Made by a program: the position numbers and the translations under genes. Positions 53,900-61,430 of a stretch of DNA of 64,000 nucleotides are shown here, one piece after another. Where the stretch lies: the NCBI RefSeq assembly GCF_004797125.1, contig NZ_CP038810.1:1612001-1676000 (forward strand). Reading direction: 5' to 3'. Origin of the DNA: Flavobacterium sangjuense (GTDB lineage: Bacteria; Bacteroidota; Bacteroidia; Flavobacteriales; Flavobacteriaceae). The notes below the pieces were generated by a model. It made no database searches. It was not told the origin of the DNA and saw only the letters and a list, made by a program, of their open reading frames with translations. Within the stretch, counting starts at the first letter, position 1, and each line of letters opens with the position of its first letter.

Positions 53900-55183
53900 A
53901 TGTCCAAAACAGCAATATTAGAATTTGATGGCAACAAATATGAGTTTCCGGTAATTGTTGGAAGCGAAAATGAAGCAGCCATTGATATTGAAAAACTACG
54001 TGCTTTAACAGGTGCAATAACACTTGATCCGGGTTATAAAAACTCAGGTTCTTGTCAAAGTGAAATCACTTTCCTTGATGGTGAAGAAGGAATTCTTCGT
54101 TACCGCGGTTATGCCATCGAAGATTTAGCCGAAAAAGCAGATTTTCTTGAGGTTTCCTATTTAGTGATTTTCGGAGAATTACCAACAAAAAGTCAGTTAG
54201 CTCAATTTGAAACTGACATCAGAAAATATACTTTGGTAAACGAAGAAATGAAAAACATCATCGATGGTTTTCCAAAAACTGCCCATCCAATGGGTGTGTT
54301 GTCTTCGCTTACAAGTGCACTAACAGCTTTTAACCCAAAAGTGGTTAATGTTGAAAACGAAAAAGAAATGTATGAGGCTATCTGCAAAACCATGGGTAAA
54401 TTTCTGGTGATTGCAACCTGGACATACAGAAAAATGATGGGTTATCCTTTAAATTACTATGATAACACCATTGGTTATGTTGATAATTTCATGCAGTTGA
54501 TGTTTAAATTGCCAACCGGACCTTATTCTTCAAATCCTGTCGTAGTTGATGCTTTAGATAAATTATTCATCCTTCATGCCGACCACGAGCAAAACTGTTC
54601 TACGTCTACTGTGAGAATTGTTGGTTCGTCACACGCCGGATTATTTGCATCCATTTCTGCCGGAGTTTCGGCACTTTGGGGACCGTTACATGGTGGCGCT
54701 AATCAAGCTGTGTTAGAGATGTTGGAAGCTATTCAAAGAGATGGTGGCGATGCAGCCAAATATATGGCGAAAGCCAAAGATAAAGATGATCCGTTCCGTT
54801 TGATGGGATTCGGGCACAGAGTTTATAAAAACTTTGACCCAAGAGCAAAAATTATCAAAAAGGCGGCCGATGAGGTTTTGAAAAATCTTGGTGTTGATGA
54901 TCCGGTTTTAATTATTGCAAAACAATTGGAAGAAGCAGCATTAGTAGATGACTACTTCGTATCAAGAAAATTATATCCAAATGTTGATTTCTATTCAGGT
55001 ATTATTTACCGTGCGTTAGGAATTCCAACCGATATGTTTACCGTTATGTTTGCCATCGGAAGATTGCCGGGTTGGATTGCGCAATGGAAAGAAATGCGTA
55101 TCAACAAAGAGCCAATCGGAAGACCAAGACAAGTATATACAGGTCATCCTTTAAGAGATTTTACTCCAATGGATAAAAGATAA
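53900..55183 (+). CDS. gltA: Citrate synthase
   Basis: First enzyme of the TCA cycle, joining acetyl-CoA and oxaloacetate. The 427-residue protein is of the Gram-negative type II length. Catalytic-region motifs are LHADHEQNCSTSTVR, LWGPLHGGANQAVLEML, MGFGHRVYKNFDPRA and VDFYSGIIYRALGIP. The N-terminal beta-rich domain (FDGNKYEFPV) is typical of type II enzymes regulated by NADH, but allostery cannot be read from sequence. It is monocistronic, with a terminator after it. Confidence 0.96.
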   Translation: MSKTAILEFDGNKYEFPVIVGSENEAAIDIEKLRALTGAITLDPGYKNSGSCQSEITFLDGEEGILRYRGYAIEDLAEKADFLEVSYLVIFGELPTKSQLAQFETDIRKYTLVNEEMKNIIDGFPKTAHPMGVLSSLTSALTAFNPKVVNVENEKEMYEAICKTMGKFLVIATWTYRKMMGYPLNYYDNTIGYVDNFMQLMFKLPTGPYSSNPVVVDALDKLFILHADHEQNCSTSTVRIVGSSHAGLFASISAGVSALWGPLHGGANQAVLEMLEAIQRDGGDAAKYMAKAKDKDDPFRLMGFGHRVYKNFDPRAKIIKKAADEVLKNLGVDDPVLIIAKQLEEAALVDDYFVSRKLYPNVDFYSGIIYRALGIPTDMFTVMFAIGRLPGWIAQWKEMRINKEPIGRPRQVYTGHPLRDFTPMDKR

Positions 55184-55200
55184 CTTATCCTTTTAAAATA

Positions 55201-55232
55201 AAAAAACTCCTTGTTTACGCAAGGAGTTTTTT
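55201..55232. terminator. Bidirectional terminator between gltA and msrBA
   Basis: AAAAAACTCCTTG and CAAGGAGTTTTTT form a perfect 13-bp stem around TTTACG. It gives a U-tract in both directions for the convergent genes. Confidence 0.92.
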
Positions 55233-55236
55233 ATTG

Positions 55237-56337
55237 CTATTTCTTTTTCAATCTATCTTTAAAGACTTTTTCAAATTTCTCAATTTTGGGTTGAATCACC
55301 ATTTGACAATAGGGTTGGTCTTTGTTATTTTCATAATAATTCTGATGATAATCTTTTGCTTTGTAAAAAGTTTTAAACGGTTCTAAAGTGGTGACTATTT
55401 TGCTGCCATACACTTTAGCATTATTCAACTCGGCAATAATACTTTCAGCCGCTTTCTTTTGTTCTTCAGTTGCATAAAAAATCACGGAACGATATTGTGT
55501 TCCAACATCACCGCCTTGACGGTTCAAAGTTGTCGGGTCATGAACTGTAAAAAAGACGTGAAAGATTTCATCCAAATTGGTTTTGGTTTTATCATACGTA
55601 ATTTGAACTACTTCAGCAGCACCCGTTCTTCCGGTGCAAACTTCTTCATAACTCGGATTGGCAACAGTTCCACCGGCAAAACCGGAAACTACTTTTTCAA
55701 CACCTTCTAAGTTTTCATAAACGGCTTCAACACACCAATAACAGCCACCACCAAGAACAATCGTCTCTAAATTTCCTTTGGTTTCAGTTGCATCCGGAAC
55801 AAAATCTAATGAAATAGCATTCATGCAATAACGCTTTCCTGTTGGCTCCGGGCCATCATCAAATAAATGTCCCAAATGACTGTTACATCTCCCGCAGAGC
55901 GCTTCTATTCTTCGCATCCCATAGGAATTATCATCTTTGAAAGTGATGCTGCTTTTGTTTTCCTGTTCAAAAAAACTTGGCCAGCCACAACTGCTGGTGA
56001 ACTTTTGGTCTGATCTGAAAAGCTTTAATCCGCAGGCCGCACAATAATAAGTTCCTTTGGTTTCCGAATTCCACATCGTTCCGGTGAAAGCTCTTTCGGT
56101 ATCCGCCTGACGGGCAACCGCATATAAATCTGGAGATAATACTTTCTTCCATTCGGCATCAGATACATCCAGTTTTTTGGTGTCAATGTTTGAGTAATAC
56201 GGATTTTCAGGTTTTGAAATTACGTTTTCCATAGCAATGGGTTTTGAAGTTGTGTTTTCTTTATTGTTTGTTTGCCCACAAGCATTTAACATGAATAATG
56301 GTAACAAAAGTAAAAAGTTAAAAATTGATTTTTGCAT
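55237..56337 (-). CDS. msrBA: Fused methionine sulfoxide reductase MsrB-MsrA lipoprotein
   Basis: A 366-residue bifunctional repair enzyme for oxidised methionine. A lipoprotein signal peptide ends MLNAC (Cys20). The MsrB domain (about 58-182) comes first, with zinc Cys pairs C99/C102 and C148/C151 and the catalytic Cys171 in RYCMNA. MsrA (about 190-350) follows, with GCYWC (catalytic Cys199). The order MsrB-MsrA is the reverse of the MsrA-MsrB order in many pathogens. The anchor places it in the periplasm or outer membrane, protecting exported proteins from oxidation, as would the SOD lipoprotein in this window. Confidence 0.92.
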   Translation of the reverse strand: MQKSIFNFLLLLPLFMLNACGQTNNKENTTSKPIAMENVISKPENPYYSNIDTKKLDVSDAEWKKVLSPDLYAVARQADTERAFTGTMWNSETKGTYYCAACGLKLFRSDQKFTSSCGWPSFFEQENKSSITFKDDNSYGMRRIEALCGRCNSHLGHLFDDGPEPTGKRYCMNAISLDFVPDATETKGNLETIVLGGGCYWCVEAVYENLEGVEKVVSGFAGGTVANPSYEEVCTGRTGAAEVVQITYDKTKTNLDEIFHVFFTVHDPTTLNRQGGDVGTQYRSVIFYATEEQKKAAESIIAELNNAKVYGSKIVTTLEPFKTFYKAKDYHQNYYENNKDQPYCQMVIQPKIEKFEKVFKDRLKKK

Positions 56338-56362
56338 TGTGTTTATTTTTAATAATCTACCA

Positions 56363-56370
56363 CAAATTTA
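56363..56370 (-). promoter_or_regulatory. Putative -7 element for msrBA
   Basis: The minus strand reads TAAATTTG, 26 bp before the msrBA start codon. No clear TTTG -33 box is present at the usual spacing. Confidence 0.4.
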
Positions 56371-56478
56371 CTACACAAGATACGAAGAGAATTGTCGTGT
56401 AGTTTACAAAAAGTTGTGTTTTAAGGAAAGTTTAACGGTTGTTGAAAATGTATAATTATGAAGGCTGATTTTTTTTCG

Positions 56479-56486
56479 TATTTTTG
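56479..56486 (+). promoter_or_regulatory. Putative -7 element for idi
   Basis: TATTTTTG fits TAnnTTTG. Its last base is the first base of a dispersed repeat copy, so the predicted transcript begins within that repeat. Confidence 0.45.
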
Positions 56487-56510
56487 TCCTTCGACTGCGC
56501 TCAGGATGAC
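56486..56510 (+). repeat. Dispersed palindromic repeat copy in the idi leader
   Basis: The 25 bases have near-inverted ends (GTCCTT and AGGATGAC) around CGACTGCGCTC. They match the widespread bacterial repeat that, when translated, gives FDxAQDD peptides. An in-frame ATG upstream would add SFDCAQDD to Idi; this is repeat, not protein. Confidence 0.65.
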
Positions 56511-56525
56511 AAAATATTGCACCTT

Positions 56526-57053
56526 ATGATTGAAGAACAAGTAATCTTGGTTAACGAACAAGATGAACCTATCGGTTTAATGAACAAACTCGAAGCGCAT
56601 GAAAAGGCAATTTTGCATCGTGCTTTTTCGGTTTTTGTGTTGAATAAAAACAACGAAATCATGTTGCAGCAACGTGCGCATCATAAATATCATTCACCTT
56701 TATTATGGACAAATACCTGTTGCAGTCATCAGCGAAATGGTGAAACCAATATCCAGGCCGGAACCCGCAGATTGTTTGAAGAAATGGGTTTCAAAACCGA
56801 ACTCAAAGAACTATTTCATTTTATTTATAAAGCACCATTTGATAACGGTTTGACCGAGCATGAATTAGATCACGTCATGATTGGTTATTATAATGAAGGA
56901 CCAAAAATAAATGAAGACGAAGTTGAAAGCTGGAAGTGGATGAAAATTGAAGACGTGAAAACCGATATGCTTCAAAACCCGAATATATACACGGTTTGGT
57001 TCAAAATTATCTTTGACGAATTTTATCATTACCTGGAAGACCATAAACTCTAA
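56526..57053 (+). CDS. idi: Isopentenyl-diphosphate delta-isomerase, type 1
   Basis: It interconverts IPP and DMAPP for isoprenoids such as menaquinone, carotenoids and undecaprenyl phosphate. The Nudix-fold protein has 175 residues from ATG 56526. The active-site Cys is in NTCCSHQRNGE, and the second motif is ELTEHELDHVMIG with the acidic metal ligands. An upstream in-frame ATG at 56484 is rejected because the added residues come from a dispersed repeat. It lies 2 bp before queD and likely starts a four-gene run to manA. Confidence 0.93.
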   Translation: MIEEQVILVNEQDEPIGLMNKLEAHEKAILHRAFSVFVLNKNNEIMLQQRAHHKYHSPLLWTNTCCSHQRNGETNIQAGTRRLFEEMGFKTELKELFHFIYKAPFDNGLTEHELDHVMIGYYNEGPKINEDEVESWKWMKIEDVKTDMLQNPNIYTVWFKIIFDEFYHYLEDHKL

Positions 57054-57055
57054 TT

Positions 57056-57466
57056 ATGAAAGTTACAGTATCAAGAAAAGCCCACTTCAATGCCGCACAT
57101 CGATTGTACCGAAAAGATTGGTCGATGGAGAAAAACGATGCGTTTTTTGGTAAGTGCAATAATCCAAACTTTCACGGTCATAATTATGAATTAACCGTTT
57201 CGGTTACTGGCCAGATTGATCAGGAAACGGGTTATGTTATCGATACCAAAATCTTAGCCGATTTAATCAAAGAGCATATTGAAAATGCTTTCGACCATAA
57301 AAATCTAAACCTTGATTTACCCGAGTTTACCGACTTAAATCCAACTGCTGAAAATGTCGCGGTTGTCATTTGGCAAAAACTTAGAAAGCACATTGATGCT
57401 ACTAAAGATTTGGAAGTCGTTCTTTATGAAACACCAAGAAATTTTGTAACCTACAACGGTAATTAA
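57056..57466 (+). CDS. queD: 6-carboxytetrahydropterin synthase (QueD/PTPS family)
   Basis: It makes 6-carboxy-5,6,7,8-tetrahydropterin for queuosine or a related pterin. The 136-residue T-fold protein has zinc His residues in KAHFNAAHRL and NFHGHNYEL. The catalytic Cys is in FGKCNNP, and AFDHKNLNLD and the Glu of YETPRNFV complete the family pattern. It shares its last base with the following peroxiredoxin start and is 2 bp after idi. QueE and QueC are not in the window, so a tetrahydrobiopterin-type role is also possible. Confidence 0.9.
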   Translation: MKVTVSRKAHFNAAHRLYRKDWSMEKNDAFFGKCNNPNFHGHNYELTVSVTGQIDQETGYVIDTKILADLIKEHIENAFDHKNLNLDLPEFTDLNPTAENVAVVIWQKLRKHIDATKDLEVVLYETPRNFVTYNGN

Positions 57467-57918
57467 TGGGATTAAAAGTAGGAGACAAAATTCCAAATTT
57501 CGCAGCCATTGATACCAATGGTGATTTGTTTGATAGCAATGAAGTTATAGGCAAAAAACCAGTGGTTATTTACTTTTATCCAAAAGATGATACTCGTGTT
57601 TGTACCGAGCAAGCCTGTTCTTTCCGTGATCAATACGAAGATTTTAAAAGCTTGGATGCTGAAGTTATAGGCATCAGTAGCGACAGTTTGAAATCGCATG
57701 TTGCGTTTGCCAATAAACATAAGCTTCCGTTTATTTTGCTTTCCGATTTTGATAAAAAAATCAGAAAAGCATTTGGCGTTCCCAATGATTATCTCGGTTT
57801 AATTCCGGGCAGAGCAACCTATGTTGCCGATAAAAACGGTATTGTTCAATTAATTTTTGACAGTACTTCAGGTAAAATTCATATCGAAAAAGCACTCGAA
57901 ATTCTCAAAACTATGTAA
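57466..57918 (+). CDS. Peroxiredoxin, Bcp/PrxQ type
   Basis: A thiol peroxidase of 150 residues that reduces peroxides with thioredoxin-type donors. The peroxidatic and resolving Cys are in VCTEQACSFRD, five residues apart as in PrxQ. The usual TPGCT is changed to TRVCT. The fold begins GLKVGDKIPNFAAIDTNG. There is no signal peptide. It overlaps queD by one base and precedes manA by 11 bp. Confidence 0.9.
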   Translation: MGLKVGDKIPNFAAIDTNGDLFDSNEVIGKKPVVIYFYPKDDTRVCTEQACSFRDQYEDFKSLDAEVIGISSDSLKSHVAFANKHKLPFILLSDFDKKIRKAFGVPNDYLGLIPGRATYVADKNGIVQLIFDSTSGKIHIEKALEILKTM

Positions 57919-57929
57919 GTTTGCTCAAA

Positions 57930-58901
57930 ATGGCATCGATGAAATTATATCCGTTACAATTTGAACCTATTTTGAAAGAGAGAATCTGGGGCGGAACCAA
58001 GTTAAAAACCTATCTCAACAAACCCATAACTTCTGATATTACCGGTGAAAGTTGGGAAATATCTACTGTTGAAAATGATGTCAGTATTGTAGCTAATGGA
58101 ATTTTCAAAGGAAAATCACTCAACGAATTGATAAACGAATTCCCCGAAGCTGTTTTAGGAACTAAAGTGTATGCTCAATTTGGAAAGCAATTTCCTTTAC
58201 TTTTTAAATATTTAGATGCCCGTGAAGATTTATCGATTCAGTTACATCCCAATGATGAATTGGCAAAAAAGCGTCACAATTCTTTTGGTAAAACCGAAAT
58301 GTGGTATGTGATGCAGGCCGATACTGACGCAAGATTGATTGTTGGGTTCAAAGAAAAATCATCTCCGGAAGAGTATATTCAAAATCTCAATAACAAAACC
58401 TTACTCAGCATTCTCGATACTAAAAAAGTAAATCCGGGTGATGTTTTTATGTTGAATACCGGAACTATTCACGCGCTTGGTGCCGGAATTGTGATAGCCG
58501 AAATCCAGCAAACATCAGATATTACGTATCGTGTTTATGATTTCGATAGAGTAGATGCAAATGGAAATAAACGCGAATTGCACATCGATTTGGCTCTGGA
58601 AGCTTTGAATTACGAAAAAATTGAAGCACAACGATTGTATTCTAAAAATCAAAACACTTCCAACGAAGTTATTAATTGCAAGTACTTTACAACGAATTTT
58701 ATTCCGCTTGACGGGAATACAAAAATCCACAAAAATAAAAAATCATTTACGGTTTATATGTGTGTCGATGGTGACTTTCAGCTGACTGGCGATGGTGAAA
58801 GCTATGCTTATAAAAAAGGAGATACGGTTTTAATTCCGGCTGCTTTGACTGATTTTCAGCTTTCTGGGAAGGCGTCAATCTTAGAAATTTATATTTCGTA
58901 G
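57930..58901 (+). CDS. manA: Mannose-6-phosphate isomerase, class I-like
   Basis: It interconverts fructose-6-phosphate and mannose-6-phosphate, feeding GDP-mannose and related nucleotide sugars. The 323-residue cupin enzyme has LQFEPILKERIWGGTKL, then LFKYLDAREDLSIQLHPND and GKTEMWYV with zinc ligands, and NTGTIHALGAGIVIAEIQQ. ATG 57930 is used; ATG 57939 (MKLYPLQFEP) is equally possible. A TTG at 57921 is less likely. It could supply sugars for the polysaccharide locus at the other end of the window. Confidence 0.9.
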   Translation: MASMKLYPLQFEPILKERIWGGTKLKTYLNKPITSDITGESWEISTVENDVSIVANGIFKGKSLNELINEFPEAVLGTKVYAQFGKQFPLLFKYLDAREDLSIQLHPNDELAKKRHNSFGKTEMWYVMQADTDARLIVGFKEKSSPEEYIQNLNNKTLLSILDTKKVNPGDVFMLNTGTIHALGAGIVIAEIQQTSDITYRVYDFDRVDANGNKRELHIDLALEALNYEKIEAQRLYSKNQNTSNEVINCKYFTTNFIPLDGNTKIHKNKKSFTVYMCVDGDFQLTGDGESYAYKKGDTVLIPAALTDFQLSGKASILEIYIS

Positions 58902-58931
58902 TTTGTTTTCTAAAGATTTAGTGTAATTTTG
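58902..58931 (+). promoter_or_regulatory. Bacteroidota-type promoter for the 88-residue protein
   Basis: TTTG (58902-58905), an 18-bp spacer and TAATTTTG (58924-58931) match the consensus. It begins directly after the manA stop, and the start codon is 25 bp downstream. Confidence 0.72.
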
Positions 58932-58955
58932 CACCGAATTTTAAAAATAAAGAAA

Positions 58956-59222
58956 ATGCCAAGTGTTAGAAATTTAAAGAAAGATATTAACTTCGTATTA
59001 GGTGATATTATTGAAGCGGTTTACATTTATGAAATGACAACTACCGGAAAACCATCTGATAAAACAAACGCTATCATTGATGAAGCTATCACGTCTTTTG
59101 ACGGTTTGATTGAAAAAGTTAATGCTAAGAATGTAGAAAACAAAAAAGCGCATTTCAAGCAAATTAATGCAGATTTAGAACAAACTGCAAATCAATTGGT
59201 TGAAAAAATCAACGCACTTTAA
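58956..59222 (+). CDS. Small conserved-looking helical protein
   Basis: An 88-residue soluble protein, nearly all helical by composition, beginning MPSVRNLKKDINFVLGDIIE and ending in a possible coiled coil rich in Asn, Glu and Lys. I recognise it only as the sort of short protein found across flavobacteria; no domain name applies. It has a good promoter of its own and an ATG at 58956; a TTG nine codons earlier is rejected. The strong promoter suggests solid expression. Confidence 0.75.
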   Translation: MPSVRNLKKDINFVLGDIIEAVYIYEMTTTGKPSDKTNAIIDEAITSFDGLIEKVNAKNVENKKAHFKQINADLEQTANQLVEKINAL

Positions 59223-59243
59223 TAGAAAAAAGTTCAAAAATAT

Positions 59244-59274
59244 TTTGGTGAATTAATTTTCACTTCTATATTTG
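59244..59274 (+). promoter_or_regulatory. Consensus promoter for tRNA-Thr
   Basis: TTTG (59244-59247), a 19-bp spacer and TATATTTG (59267-59274) give a perfect match to the Bacteroidota -33/-7 pattern. The mature tRNA 5' end is 16 bp after the -7 box. Confidence 0.8.
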
Positions 59275-59289
59275 CAGAACTAATACGCC

Positions 59290-59366
59290 GCCAGCGTAGC
59301 TCAGTTGGCTAGAGCAGCTGATTTGTAATCAGCAGGTCGTGGGTTCGAGTCCCTCCGCCGGCTCCA
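59290..59366 (+). tRNA. tRNA-Thr(TGT)
   Basis: A full cloverleaf can be folded: D arm GCTC...GAGC, anticodon stem CTGAT/ATCAG with loop TTGTAAT-type sequence and anticodon TGT, T loop TTCGAGT, and an encoded CCA at 59364-59366. The acceptor stem has A4 opposite C69, a mismatch, and the T stem has T50 opposite T64. Other acceptor pairs are G-C or C-G. It reads ACA and related Thr codons. Confidence 0.93.
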
Positions 59367-59397
59367 AAAAAGGAAAACGAAAGTTTTCCTTTTTTTT
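59366..59397 (+). terminator. Terminator after tRNA-Thr
   Basis: An A-run with GGAAAAC pairs with GTTTTCC and a long T-run around a GAAA tetraloop. It starts at the encoded CCA end. Confidence 0.9.
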
Positions 59398-59441
59398 ATG
59401 GAATTAAATGAGCATTTCACAAATCCTATTTGAAAAAACTT

Positions 59442-59470
59442 TTTGTAAACCATTTCAATTCGTATCTTTA
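59442..59470 (+). promoter_or_regulatory. Putative promoter for guaD-xdhAB
   Basis: TTTG (59442-59445), a 17-bp spacer and TATCTTTA (59463-59470) match the consensus with one mismatch at the last -7 base. The guaD start is 56 bp downstream. Confidence 0.5.
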
Positions 59471-59526
59471 TTGGCTTCAAAATTTTGAAAGCACTTCAAT
59501 TATTAAAATATTATTATCATAACAAT

Positions 59527-60009
59527 ATGTGTTCTACAACAAAACAAAGTGAATTTATGCAGGAAGCGATTCAGCTTTCTATCGAAAATGTAAAATCGGG
59601 TAAAGGCGGACCGTTTGGTGCTGTGATTGTGAAAGACGGAAAAATTATTGCTCGTGGTGCTAATGGCGTAACTTCTACGAATGATCCAACGGCTCATGCT
59701 GAAGTTGTAGCGATTAGAAATGCCTGCAAAGCCTTAGGGAGTTTCCAATTAGACGGTTGCGAAATCTACACGAGTTGCGAACCTTGTCCAATGTGTCTGG
59801 GAGCAATCTATTGGGCAAGACCAGACCGAATGTATTTTGCCAACACCAAAAAAGATGCTGCTGATATTAACTTCGATGACCAATTCATTTACGAGGAATT
59901 AGAATTGCCATACCAAAACCGAAAATTAGAAACGATTCAAATGATGAATGAAGAAGCTTTGGAAGCTTTTAAACTTTGGTCAGAAAACATCAATAAAATA
60001 GAATACTAG
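59527..60009 (+). CDS. guaD: Guanine deaminase
   Basis: It converts guanine to xanthine and ammonia. The 160-residue cytidine-deaminase-fold enzyme has zinc motifs PTAHAEVVAIR and TSCEPCPMCLGAIYWARP, and GGPFGAVIVKDG and INFDDQFIYEEL match B. subtilis GuaD closely from memory; these set it apart from TadA. The first in-frame ATG is at 59527; a TTG at 59485 is rejected. It lies 14 bp before the xanthine dehydrogenase genes, so product and next enzyme are cotranscribed. Confidence 0.88.
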   Translation: MCSTTKQSEFMQEAIQLSIENVKSGKGGPFGAVIVKDGKIIARGANGVTSTNDPTAHAEVVAIRNACKALGSFQLDGCEIYTSCEPCPMCLGAIYWARPDRMYFANTKKDAADINFDDQFIYEELELPYQNRKLETIQMMNEEALEAFKLWSENINKIEY

Positions 60010-60023
60010 ATTTCTAAATCAGC

Positions 60024-61430
60024 ATGATTCAATTTATATTAAACAACCAACTCATCAAAACTGACAAACCAGCAAGTACCACTTTGCTGGATTTTGTTCG
60101 TTATGATGAAAACTTACGCGGTACAAAAATCGGTTGTCGCGAAGGCGATTGCGGTGCCTGTACTGTTTTGATAGGCTCTATGAAAGAAGGAAAACTCGAA
60201 TACATGAGTGCCACTTCCTGCTTAACGCCATTGCCAAACGTTCACGGAAAACATGTCGTTACAGTCGAAGGTTTAAACTTACCGGATAAATTAAACCAAG
60301 CGCAACAAGCCATGGTTGATTGTTCCGGAACGCAATGCGGATTTTGTACACCAGGCTTTGTAAACTCGATGTGTGGCTACGCTTTGACTTGTGCCGAACC
60401 AACATTAGAAAGCGCCATTAGTGCCATCGATGGTAATATTTGTCGCTGCACGGGTTATAAAACAATCGAAAGAGCATCAGCAAAATTGGCTGAAAAACTT
60501 CAAACCAAAGATAAAAATAACGCAATGTCGTGGCTGGTTGCCAACGAATTTGTCCCCGATTATTTTTTAGATATTGAAACAAGAGTAAAGGCAATTCAAA
60601 CGCCGCTTGTCATTCCCGTGCAGACGGGAATCCCAATTGGTGGTGGGACTGATTTATACGTTCAGAAGCATGATGAATTGCACGATTACGATTTGGATTA
60701 TTTATTCGACAAAAGTGAGTTAAACGGAATTTCATTTGACGGAAATGCTTGTGTTTTAAAATCATCAGTTACGGTTACCGATTTGATGGAGAATGAAAGA
60801 TTGTTAGAAACGATTCCGAATTGGTACAATTACTTGAAATTACTGTCGTCAACACCAATCCGAAACATCGCAACCATAGCGGGAAACATTGCCAACGGTT
60901 CGCCGATTGGGGATTTTACGATTATTCTTTTGGCAATGAAAGCACAACTGACATTGACCAATAAAGAAAATGATAGCCGAAAAGTAATGCTGAAAGATTT
61001 CTATTTAGGCTACAAAACTTTAGATAAAAAAGCAGACGAAATCATAACTGAAATCGCTTTTGAATTGCCAACCAACGAAACGCAATTCAATTTTGAAAAA
61101 GTCTGCAAAAGACAATATTTGGATATTGCCAGCGTGAATTCGGCAATGACAATTTCAAATAGCGGAAACACGATTACCGAAGCACATGCTTCTATGGGTG
61201 GAGTAGGACCAATTCCGACATATCTGGCGAAGACCAGCGAGTTTTTGGCAAACAAATCAATAACTGTTTCAGTCATAAAAGAAGCGGAACAAATCCTGCA
61301 AACCGAGTTGTCACCAATTAGCGATGCCAGAGGAACAGAGGCCTACAAAAGATTATTGGGACGCCAATTGTTCTTCAGCCATTTCATCACACTTTTTCCT
61401 GAAACCATTAAAATGGACCACTTACTATGA
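60024..61430 (+). CDS. xdhA: Xanthine dehydrogenase small subunit (2Fe-2S and FAD)
   Basis: It carries electrons from the molybdenum subunit to NAD. The first [2Fe-2S] cluster uses Cys38, Cys43 and Cys46 in GCREGDCGAC. The second has CSGTQCGFCTPG and ICRCTGY. The FAD domain starts at IGGGTDLYV near residue 205 with TPIRNIATIAGNIANGSPIGD further on. Residues 196-204 (VIPVQTGIP) are written by a palindromic repeat inserted in frame just before the FAD loop. The gene overlaps xdhB by 4 bp. Confidence 0.92.
   Translation: MIQFILNNQLIKTDKPASTTLLDFVRYDENLRGTKIGCREGDCGACTVLIGSMKEGKLEYMSATSCLTPLPNVHGKHVVTVEGLNLPDKLNQAQQAMVDCSGTQCGFCTPGFVNSMCGYALTCAEPTLESAISAIDGNICRCTGYKTIERASAKLAEKLQTKDKNNAMSWLVANEFVPDYFLDIETRVKAIQTPLVIPVQTGIPIGGGTDLYVQKHDELHDYDLDYLFDKSELNGISFDGNACVLKSSVTVTDLMENERLLETIPNWYNYLKLLSSTPIRNIATIAGNIANGSPIGDFTIILLAMKAQLTLTNKENDSRKVMLKDFYLGYKTLDKKADEIITEIAFELPTNETQFNFEKVCKRQYLDIASVNSAMTISNSGNTITEAHASMGGVGPIPTYLAKTSEFLANKSITVSVIKEAEQILQTELSPISDARGTEAYKRLLGRQLFFSHFITLFPETIKMDHLL
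60609..60634 (+). repeat. Palindromic repeat inserted in frame in xdhA
   Basis: ATTCCCGT (60612-60619) and ACGGGAAT (60624-60631) form a perfect 8-bp stem around GCAG, flanked by GTC and CCC. It is GC-richer than its surroundings. It matches the common bacterial repeat that translates as VIPAKAGIQ-like peptides and here reads VIPVQTGIP in the xdhA frame. Confidence 0.75.

Noticed and set aside
56484..56525. N-terminal extension of Idi
   Set aside because: The extra residues derive from a dispersed palindromic repeat; family homology begins at 56526.
60609..60634. Rho-independent terminator inside xdhA
   Set aside because: The stem is GC-rich but no T-run follows and the gene continues in frame on both sides.
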